Assembly: GCA_033065855.1 (NCBI GenBank) | Contig: JAVXUO010001736.1 | Span: forward strand, 797,001-861,000 | Reading direction: 5' to 3' | DNA length: 64,000 bases | Source of the DNA: Escallonia rubra | Taxonomy: Eukaryota; Streptophyta; Magnoliopsida; Escalloniales; Escalloniaceae | Shown here: positions 1 to 10,300 of the stretch, piece by piece | How positions within the stretch are numbered: the stretch's first letter is position 1 | Layout: every line of letters begins with the position of its first letter | The notes under the pieces: generated by a model | Seen by the model: the letters and a program-made list of their open reading frames with translations, nothing else | What the model was told of the DNA's origin: nothing | Database searches by the model: none | Translations under genes and position numbers: made by a program

Positions 1-960
1 ACCCACCACAAAAACATATGAAATCCCAAGAATGACATCCCCATTGGAATTTTGAATCCATTGAATACTAATTATTCTTGCCATAACCCATCCCACCACC
101 ACCCCCTACCAGACCCCACCATAATCCCCGACCAATCACGACAAACCCACCACCACAAACCGACCACAGTGATCCCACAACCTATGTTACATGGAATTGG
201 ACATGGGTTTGGTATATGCATTCGACACTTTTGAAAGGATATGCTACTATGAACACTATCTTATAGTGTTTCTATTAATTTGTTTAGCTTTGAGACGAGA
301 CTGCATCAAAATTAAAACCATGTGCGTCACATGAAACATTATTTTACCTCAGAAATAGCTAAAAGAGTTAAAATAGATACAAATATTTTGTCGTGTCCCC
401 GTGCCTTGTGTTTTAGATTAGAGAAACTTGACACTTGGACACATTCAACCCGGACACTCGTACCTAGTCCATGTAACATAGTCCACCACCACAGACAGAC
501 CACCACGAAATGATCCCACCACAAAGCCACCACCACATACCAGCCACGACCAACTGATCCCACCACCACAAACCCACAACACCTACCTGATCCTATTATC
601 ACAAACATATAACCACAAACAGAAGCCCACAACCCAAGATGCAGCACCCTCTTCCGATTCCTCGGCCACAAGCTGATAACTACTAACAGAAAGCCACTAC
701 CCTAGACTCAGGAGCACACTGATCCCACCACCCCCAACCAATCACCACCAACAGAATCCCAGAACCCCAGACTCTTTACCGCACCAATCCCACCACCAGA
801 AACCTACCACCAAGACAAACTCACAACCACAAATCCCACATTACGAACCAATCCCGCCACCCATAGGCCCACTACCTTCAATAGATCCCATCACCACAAA
901 CCCATCTCCAACAACACAATCGATTCCATGTCATTGCTATTTCGCGATGCAAAGCTACAC
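1..960. repeat. Degenerate CCACCACAAACCC-rich repeat DNA
   Basis: The first ~950 bases are a C/A-rich low-complexity stretch built from loosely repeated units such as ATCCCACCACCACAAACCCA, CCACCACCAC and CAATCCCACC. Short ORFs on both strands are Pro/His/Thr-rich on one strand and Gly/Val-rich on the other, as expected from the repeat. No conserved protein is visible. Because UGT80A exons start at 3492 and the upstream exons are missing, this is probably intron DNA of that gene. Confidence 0.6.
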
Positions 961-1889
961 ATAGGCGCTTGTGAGGGCCTTTCCCCTTTCAGATGGGGTA
1001 TTTCTGAAACATCTCCCCCCCCCCCCCTCCCCCCTCTCCCTTCCCTTTCTTTACCTCATTTTGTTGGTTATCCACGTTAAGGGTAGGGTTACTAAAAGAT
1101 GAATGAGAGACGGTGGTGATGGTGTTCGGCTCTGGTTGGGGTTGGGGATTGGATTTTTGATTGGATTTTAATAGTTTTGACATTGTTCAGTGATTCTGAA
1201 AGTTCAATGGACATGTAATAAGGTCATTTCATGCAAAAAGTTACCAAAATTGATTGCGAGGGGTGTCACTGCAATTAATAAGACAAACTCAGGAGTGCGG
1301 GTATAATTTTTCCGACTTGATTCTGCTCGTTACATGTTATGTTCACATATGACAACTTGAACATCCTTAACAGTGTAGATTGTTAACTTTTTCATTTTTA
1401 CTTTCCTAAGCACTAGTCATTTAGAAGTAGATGAGAGTATTTACACTATGTGATACATGTAAGCATAACCCTGCCTTACTACATTTGTTAGTACATGCTG
1501 TGATCAGTTTCACATTCAATGTAAGAGCAAACGATTCAAACAACCTATAGTGGACAATCAAATGTTGACAGTCAAACTCCTGATCCGTCACGGTAATTGA
1601 TAAGAGTTGAACAAGACTAAATGCTAAGGTAGAGAGTTACACAGAAGTACTCTAGAATCCAAAGTATCTAGAATCAACCTCTAGCAAGACTGAGGGGAGG
1701 TTCGACGGTCAAGATTTGAATGAACAAGAAGTTCCTCAGAAGGATATCTTCAATCTTGCACTAGGACGGAAATACTGATGAGGATGTTTCTCATTGGATG
1801 AGAGCAGATTGATCAAGTGGAGGTATGCTTCTGGAGTGCTGTGTGATCTTACTCATCCAAGTTGAAGGTTAAATTTTCTAGGTTGACAG
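961..1889. other. Stretch without recognised gene; poly-C/CT tract at 1014-1050
   Basis: Apart from a homopyrimidine run (poly-C grading into CT) near 1014-1050, I see no conserved coding, RNA or terminal-repeat structure here. It probably belongs to the same intron as its flanks. Confidence 0.4.
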
Positions 1890-3235
1890 TTAGGCCAGAA
1901 GTGCTGTATGTTTCAGAGTGTTGGGCAATCAAAAAGCATCATACAGAAAAGATTAAGCAAAACTAAAATGTCATCGCTTAGGTGGATGAATTACAATTTT
2001 CACTACAAGGAAGTGTATAATTCGAAGGATATCCCTAAGAAGGTGAGGGTGATGCCAATCAAGGAAGAGGGAACATCCCTTGAGATGTTGGGTTATATCC
2101 AACGTAGGCCTTGTGCCAAGTTGATAGGGATCTATAAAGCACGGACACCTCTCGTGGGTCGAGTTAGCGTGTCAAACACTTACCAACACCCTGGCACCCC
2201 GTTGACACCTGCCGACACGTTTCGGACACCACTGGGAGGTGTCCGAAATTTTTATTATTCTTTTGATTAGCCACCGTGTTGGACACTTCATGAAGAAGTT
2301 CATACACTTCATGTAGAAGTTTGGACAGTTATGGTGCTGAAATGAATATTTGAAACTTACTACAGGGGTTGGGATAAAATATTAGGAAATTTGGAGCTCT
2401 TTTTAGGAAAATTAGCCAAACCCTGAAATATTGACAGATCGTATATCCCTTTGTTAGTTGGCTTCTGCAGTGCTGCCTATCTGAGATGGAAACAAAGGAG
2501 ACCGAGGATTTCGCTTGCTACTTCTTTCCTTCTCTTTTTCATTTTCATCTCTCTTTCTTTTTCGTTCTAATGGATGTAACTTCTGTCTCTTGTTATTTTT
2601 TTTTCTTTCTTCCCTATTGTTTCCTTCCTCTCCCTGTCTTTTCTTTGTAACTAAAAAGAAAGACAACAACGTTTTAATTTTGTTCTAATCAACTTCCTCA
2701 ATTTTTAGCTTCGCTCCTTCTTTCACAATTCTTGAAATTGAGGCTGGAATTTACTTCTTACTTGCTGTCAGAATTGGAGTCAAGTGATGCTAGTAGTGCG
2801 TAGTAAGTAAACTGGGGTAGATGACCCAGTTAAACCTTTGTTGATATCTACAAAGTGTAGCAAGGTTCCACAAGGTGGACGAAACTTGACATAGTAGTGC
2901 AATTTTCGATGTGGATTGTGCTTGAAACGTAGGAGATGAATTTGTACAAAAAGTTATAGACAAAATTCAGCGGTGTCCTGTGGTGTCCGAATTTTGGTTT
3001 ATGGGAAATTGCGATGTCCAGTGCCCCGGTCGGTGTCAAACACTGTGTCCATATCTGTGCTTCCTAGATGGTGTTTGACAGAAGGGGTAGTAGATTGAGG
3101 GGCAATATGTGAGGAATTACTTGATTGCTGATAATTTGCAAGAGAAAATGTACTTGAGTAGGGGAGAATCGCAGAAGTGGATTCATGTAGGGGACGCCAA
3201 TTATCCTGGGAGAGAGGTTTAGTAGATGACGACGA
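1890..3235 (+). mobile_element. LINE reverse-transcriptase C-terminal remnant, interrupted
   Basis: Around 1893-1950 one + frame reads LYVSECWAIKKHHTEKI. After a frame change, 1967-2130 reads SLRWMNYN, KVRVMPIKE and YIQRRPCAK. This is the usual C-terminal end of plant non-LTR (LINE) reverse transcriptases (Y-x-x-E-C-W-A-x-K, M-L-R-W-M, G-H-x-Q-R-R-P). A continuation reading LQEKMYLSRGESQKWIHVGD appears near 3140-3200, after about 0.9 kb of unrelated DNA. Frameshifts and stops make it a dead fossil. It lies upstream of the first visible UGT80A exon, so it is probably intronic. Confidence 0.6.
2137..3067. mobile_element. Possible TIR element splitting the LINE remnant
   Basis: The stretch separating the two LINE pieces begins with AAAGCACGGACACC and ends with a loose reverse complement (GTGTCCATATCTGTGCTT). 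Inside both ends there are more inverted matches (GTGTCAAACACT near 2167, GGTGTCAAACACTG near 3034). I could not find a clean target duplication, so the borders and class are uncertain. Confidence 0.35.
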
Positions 3236-3491
3236 TGGTAGAATCTCTTACCGTGAGCCTTTTACCTCTAATAGGGAAGGGAGAATGTTCGTGAACACAA
3301 AATTTCGTGCAGTATTAGTGTCCCGGGAGCAACATTGTGACTCAAGTAGACGCAAATAGGCTTTACGTCTCGCTCAATGCCTATTATGTTAATGGAACCA
3401 TTAATTCTATTTGCAAAACATATTGTTTCACCATTTCTTTTCTTTTTGTTTTATCGGGGAATGCCTTCTTACAACTTTTTTCTATAGGCAG

Positions 3492-5332
3492 GCCAACTTA
3501 TGAATTTCCTCACCCATTGGCACGTGTACCTCAAACTGCTGGATATTGGGTGAGTTCTTACCTTTCTGCCTTTTCTTTTCCTGTATTCGATTTAACATGT
3601 ATAAGATTCTGTATTATCTCTCCAGCTAACTTTAATCTTCTGTTCAGCTTTCGTACATTGTTGTGGACTTACTGATATGGTGGGGAATGAGAGGATATAT
3701 TAACAACTTCAGGAAAAAGAAGTTGAAGCTTGCTCCGATTGCATACTTCAGTATGTACCATGGGTCAATATCTCATTTCCCAACAGGCTACATGTGGAGT
3801 CCCCATGTTGTGCCAAAACCAAGTGGTAAGTATGGTCTTTTTCCATTTTGGACTGGAGATATACATGTAGCCACGTGGAACTTAGATGACTCCATTTCGT
3901 TGTCCACTTTTTGTTGTGTCTTAACATCATCTGGTTTCAAACTATTGCTGTTCCGCAGTGGTCTCCAGCATAGTTATTATTTGATTAAGTTTTGACATTA
4001 ATGTGCCAGATGTCTGAACCTGATGCTTGGACATCAGGTGGTTTGATAAATATACAGTGCTACGAGTGTCGCTTTGGACCGAGAGAAATCTGTTCCTTTT
4101 AAGCTATTTGCACTTTTTACTTCTGATCAGACTTTAACACTTGCTATTATTGGTTGGTTAGGAGAGCTAGTTCTTTTATTTTGTGGCTTCTTGTTCCCTT
4201 CAGTCATATCACCATATGATTGGAGTTTAGTTCTACATATCACTGGCTGTATGCTTTCTTTTGGGCCAGTGCTTTGAGTTACAAGTCCCTGCACTATATG
4301 TAGTTCTCCGTTAAATTATTGAGAGTACTTCTAGTTGGCTTGCAGATTGTCCAATACTCTTTCTTTAGCTGCGAAAAATTTACTGCGTCATGTTTGCGAC
4401 GGTGCAAAGTTGATGTAATGCTGAAGGAATCTTGTCGTCCATTCCTGTAATTCTTTCCAAAACATGTAAGAGCTCATCATCTTAATTATATCTTTGCCCC
4501 CTCTTCTTCCTAATTGCAAAGTTAAATGACAAGAGGTATCAGTGGTATTCCATATTTTACTCAAGTATACCACTTCTATTCGAAGCTTAGTGGCAGGAAA
4601 CGTGGGCAGGAGCGGGAGCTAGGATTAAGATTCAGTCAAATGATTTTACTTTCCACACAACCTTCTTTCGGGGGGGAGCTGCCCTTGCTGTTTTGCAAAA
4701 GCAACTGGCGAGTTGTTCCACAAATCGAAATTTCTGACTTGAGTGTTTTATCACGGGAAATAATGCAAGTAAAGAAGTTCTCCTTACTAGGAGCTTTTTC
4801 CAGCATTCCCCAATAGGCTACAACTGACTACAGAAATTTTTCTCTAGGAATCAGTCCTTCTCTGCTGTTGAACGTATATAAGAGATCCACTTTGCTTTCT
4901 CTCCTCTCTCACCAAAAAGCTCTACTTTCACTTATATATTTGTCTCAGTAGGCTAAATCTGCACGGGTTATGCAAATAAGCCTCTTTGCCCCTCTTCTGG
5001 AATATTGTCAATTTGCCACTTGAGATTGGGGCGAGAATTGCCATAAATCACCGTCAAAGTGTTTTTCCTAAAATATGTAAGGGTGGTTACAAGAAAATAC
5101 GTATTTATCAAGGGAACATGCACACTGTGTGTTGGTCTACATGTGTGAGTTTATGATGGACGTGTCGTGATCCTTAATTTAGTCATTACTTTTGTTTTAG
5201 TGGTAGTATTGCTTATGTTTAATGAGTTTCTGTTAATATAGAGACTGGCTGTAGCTATGTGTAGGTTTTTCTTGTTTGGAAGTGCTTGCTATCTAGTTAG
5301 CTGGGAAAAAAATAGTAACATGATATTCGCGG

Positions 5333-5402
<70 letters not shown>

Positions 5403-5725
5403 AGTTGATCCGTTGAGAGCGCTAGCAAACTGGGTTAAGTTGCTAGCGCGATCTGTGGACGGTCCAGATCTTTTTTTTGCGTTTTTTTTAAGTCCGTCCG
5501 CTACATTATGTAGCGGACTATTTTTTGCGTTTTTTTGACAATAATACCCTCCGAGTCTGTCCGCTACATAATGTAGCGGACAAGTTTTCAGACTTTTTTT
5601 CTCTTTCTGTCATTAATGTTCTGACTTTTTTTTCTTTCACTCTCTCCATTCTCTCATCCGCTACATTACATAGCGGACTAATTTTCTTATATCTTTTTTT
5701 CTCTCTCCCTTCATTAATGCTCTGA

Positions 5726-5757
<32 letters not shown>

Positions 5758-6706
5758 CAGCGAGTCTGAATCAAATGGGTAGGTGTATTCGCCGACCTCG
5801 TCACTCCTGGCAGAGCACCTTCCGTCACTGCCTTCTTCCTCGCGGCAGGCTCCCTCCATATTGCAGGCCAATGAAGAGCTAATCTAAGAAACCCGACCCT
5901 ACTTTACCGGAGAGGCTATTTTCGCGTTTTGATCTTGTGAGCTTCTGACCAAAATGAAGCAACCTAGCTCACAGTGACGCCAAGTAGCTAAAACCTTAAC
6001 TCCCACATGATCAAACAAACCATGAAATGTGGAATAGTAGCAGAGAGCGAGAGAGGGAGAGAGGAGGACTGACAGTTGGAGGGCTTCGAGGAACTTGTCA
6101 TGCTCTTCGTCGGTCCAGCTCTCTCTGGACTTGGTTATGGTGTAAGGCTTCCGGACCTTCTTGCCGGAAGTGTCAGTGGGTGTGGAGTTGGCCATGGATT
6201 GAGGGCTTGAAGAGTTCATGATGCTGGTAATGGCGGTGAAGGGGAAACCATGGGCATGGATGGAGAGAAACAGAACAGAGGTGAAGGAGTGAAGCTCGCG
6301 CGGGGCTGGTTTGTGGGGGGCTTGACTCTGGGTGTGTATACGTGGGGTTCAAGTGATTTCAGGCCGGTCAATTACTCGTCCCCTTGTTCTGTGTTTGCGT
6401 CTGTCTGCCCCGATCTAATCGCGGCTTTTTTCTTTCCATTTTTTCTTTTAAGAAATTAAATTTGTTATTTCCTCCATCCAGCAACAAAACAACCTTTTGG
6501 ACGTTTCCTTCATCCACCTGAAATAAGTATCAGGGACTATGTTGTTTCAGGTGGAAATTTATTTGCAGAAACCCATTCCTCATCTTGACCAAAACATTGG
6601 AGTTTGCCCAGAAAGAAAGAGAGAGAGAGAGAGGAAATGAGGGGAGAGGAGGACGAAAGAGAAGAAAAGAGTGGTGAGAGAAAGAGACAAGTCAGAAAGA
6701 ATAGAA

Positions 6707-6754
<48 letters not shown>

Positions 6755-7330
6755 TCAGAGCATTAATGAAGGGAGAGAGAGAGAGAGAAAGGTATGAGAA
6801 AATTAGTCCGCTATGTAATGTAGCGGATGAGAGAAAGGAGAGAGAAAAAAAAGTCAGAACATTAATGACAGAAAGAGAAAAAAAGTCTGAAAACTTGTCC
6901 GCTACATTATGTAGCGGACGGACTCGGAGGGTATTATTGTCAAAAAAACGCAAAAAATAGTCCGCTACATAATGTAGCGGACGGACTTAAAAAAAACGCA
7001 AAAAAAAGATCTGGACCGTCCACAGATCGCGCGTGGACGGCCAGATCGCGCTAGCAACTTAACCCAGCTTGCTAGCTCTCTCAACGGATCAGCTCCCATA
7101 TATATATATATAGGGGCTGATCCAATGCTAGCGCTAGCAAATTGCTAGCGCGATTTGGCCGTCCGCTACATTATGTTGCGGACGATAATTTACCGTCCGC
7201 TACACTATGTTGCGGACGGTGAAAAAAATGGCAGTCGTGGCGCGCGATCTGGCCGTCCATTCTCGCCCGTGGACGGCCAGATCGCGCTAGCAACTTGGGT
7301 TATGTTGCTAGCGCTAGCATTGGATCAGCC

Positions 7331-7364
<34 letters not shown>

Positions 7365-10300
7365 GAAAGCGAACATAAGGCTAGCCTCACGCAAGTTGCG
7401 TGAGGCTAGCGACTAAAACGACGTAGTTTTGGTCAAATAAACATAGCCAACTTTCTCTCTCTCTCTCTCTCTCACTGCGCGTGGTGATCACAATTTTGCT
7501 TCCATTTGCCCCACCTTTGAATGGATATTTCAGTTTCTCCGAGTCATCTTGGTCATCATTCCAGACATCATCCAACACAAGAAGTATCTCTTTCCGCGTA
7601 AGGACTCGAACAACTAAGATTGCAGTAGACCTATTTGCAAGGACTCATGTTTATTCACAGTCACGCAGTCCAAAATAGCATTCGTGATCTTCTTGAGATT
7701 AGAGTTATTATACACTGATACCCAAATCCTTAAATTGAAATGTGCAACCACCCTCTGATCATTATAGGCTAATTGAGCAAGTGTTGTTTTTCCAATCCCT
7801 CCAATCCCAACTATTGGTACTACTGATACATTTGCCTGATTGCCTGTGGTGGATGTAGTGTTATTAAAGGCGCAGGCGCACCTAAGGCGCAAAAAGTCCC
7901 TGGAGCCTAGGTGCAAGGCGCAGGCGCGCGCCTTTTCGAAGCGAGGCGCAATATTAAAAATAAATAAAAATAAATAAATAATAGTGTATTAAAATAATAA
8001 AATTCTCATTGTTGGAGTTTTAGACATTAGTTATGATACTACTACTGTCTTTAATTGCAATTACCAAATGATACAGAATCAAAAAGCAAACAAACAAGTA
8101 AATGCAAGAATATGCCTGCAAGAAGGCATTAACAGTTACCTAGATTCCCTTATTACTATTTTTCAAGCAAACCATTCGTCATGTGATATATATACCCATA
8201 ACTCAAAGCAGAGAATAACAAAAAAAAAAAAAAAATAGCATACCATCACTTTTGAACAGTAAATTGCAGAACTTAAAAGCAGTTCAATTTAATTTGCAGC
8301 TGGCAAGTCAGATTTCATCCTAAGTTATTAACAAAGAATGGTTAATTTGCAGCTAGCACTATGTGGAAAGGGTCACTGCATGCTCGAAAGAAGTGATTTC
8401 ACCCAACGTCCCAAACCATTGCCTGCTCCGGCAGGTTAATTGGAATAATGTATGAGAGCTGTATACCCCAAATATACATATATACCAAGTTAAGCAGCAG
8501 AGGTGATTGATATCAAACATTCCTGCTTGGCTAAAATGCATCTAGAGCACTTCTTAGAAAGAGAACTAGAGCACTTCAGGTTATAAGAATTATAATTATA
8601 CTCATGTCATGAGAGAGAACTCCTTTCACGTTGGCCTTCAGTAAGAAGTTTCATGACAGAGAGAGAGAGAGGGACAAAGCTGCCGCAGCACAGCTTCAAT
8701 TCACCAGCGGAGTAGCAGGGCAGGGCAGAGGAGCAGTTATGGCAGCGGCTGAAGCAGTGGCAGCAACCGGAGCAGCAAGCCGACGGCCGGCGGAGATGCG
8801 ACGGCGACGACCGGAAAGGATGGAAGTCGCGAGCGCGAGGTGACTGTGAGATCTTTGGTTGTGTTTCGTGAATCAGAAAATGGATTTGGGGATTTTTGTA
8901 GTTTAGGTTTTATGTTTTAGTCTTTAAGTGTTTGTTTTGACTTGGCAAAGACATAAAAGAAAAAGAATACTGATTGAGAAATCGACAGCCCACGTGAAGC
9001 CACGAAGACAGATCGAACGGCTACCATTCATGCGCCTAGCGTTGCGCCTCCACCGCCGCTACGCGCCTAGCGCCTTGGCGCCTAGGCGCACTAGGCGCGT
9101 GCCTTATTGAAGGCGCTGCGCCTAGGCCTAGGCAAGGCGCGCTTTGTGCGCCTAGCTGCGCCTTGCGCCTAGGCGTGCTTTTTATAACACTGGGTGGATG
9201 ACAGTAACATTTGCCTGATTGCCTGTGGGAGGAAGGCAATGATGGGTTTATGTATGGTGGTGGTGGTTTGTGATGGTAGGTGTGCCGGTGTGGTGTGGTG
9301 GCTTGAGACGCTCTGGTTTTAGGGCCGGCCGGCGACATGCGACAGAGAGGCGGGGAGGAGGAAAACGGGGGGAAGAGGGAGAGAGAGAGAGAGAGAAAAA
9401 AAATTGGTTATGTTTATTTGACCAAAACTACGTCGTTTTAGTCGCTAGCCTCACGCAACCTGCGTGAGGCTAGCCTTATATTCGCTTTTCCCATACACAC
9501 ACACACACATAGCGGAGCCGTTTCCTACCCTCTATCAGTTCCAGTCAAGCTTGAAGCTCGCAATAAACTTTATTACTTCAATTTCTTGAGGAGGACATTA
9601 GACAACCCATTTCTTCTCGGTTCACAAGTTCTACTAGTATTCCCGCTATATGTATAAGTACTATGCAGTATGTGGTTTCAGATAGAACTTTAAACAACCC
9701 AGTCCGAGGTCTTCTTCCATATCCTCTGGCTTTACAAGCTTTTAAAAGTTTTGTTCACATAATGACTATGAAGGTGTATTTACAACTAAAATTTGTTGCA
9801 ATATTTGGATTGTGAATTTCTATGGTTTTCATGTAGTCCTTACAGGATTAATGAATTTGTTGCAGATTGGGGTCCCCAAGTTGATGTTGTTGGTTATTGT
9901 TTCTTTAATCTTGGTTCAAAGTATCAACCTCGCGAAGAGTTTGCACAATGGATTCAAAAAGGGTCCTCACCTGTATACATCGGATTTGGGAGCATGGTAA
10001 GGTGTTGCGACAGTATGATACATGTATAATTGACACAATATTTAAGCTTCTTTGAATTTATACGTGAATGATTCTGTCGTCGTGGTGATTACACTATCAA
10101 AGTCACCTGTGTTCTGTTGTGTTTACCTAGGACACGTAAATCAACCGTAAAATATTTTCCATCTTTGCCTTGTTTAGTTTCATTTTTCTTCAATAAAAAA
10201 AATTGGTTAGAGATTGTTTTGCTTATTCTTTAATCCTAATGTTTGTTTTGTTGGATTTTCTTTATTTTGGTGGCTTCTTCTTCAACTTTTGTACTCCAAA

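Larger units (their letters stand above)
5400..7097. mobile_element. TIR transposon carrying a REVEILLE MYB gene fragment
   Basis: The left end GGGAGTTGATCCGTTGAGAG is mirrored at the right end (…CTCTCAACGGATCAGCTCCC). The inverted similarity runs on through GCTAGC motifs, TTGCTAGCGCGATC, and subterminal palindromes of the type TCCGCTACATWATGTAGCGG (three near each end) followed by CT/GA tracts. The flanks are AT repeats, so no target duplication can be read. There is no transposase, so it is non-autonomous. The interior holds a host-gene segment on the - strand (about 6219-5880). Mutator-like or a related Pack-TIR class is the likeliest assignment; this is inference. Confidence 0.8.
7362..9492. 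mobile_element. TIR transposon (about 89-bp TIRs) carrying an NB-ARC fragment
   Basis: Bases 7362-7450 (starting GGGGAAAGCGAACATAAGGC) are almost perfectly inverted at 9405-9492. Within each TIR is a hairpin, GCTAGCCTCACGCAAG followed by its complement. No transposase is present. The interior contains an NB-ARC segment on the - strand, interrupted by a separate hAT insertion. The flanks are AT repeats on the left and CA repeats on the right, so the target duplication is unreadable. Confidence 0.88.

Noticed and set aside
6604-6960. 118-codon Arg/Glu-rich ORF (and the reverse Ser/Leu-rich ORF)
   Set aside because: Produced by GA/CT repeats in the subterminal part of the TIR element.
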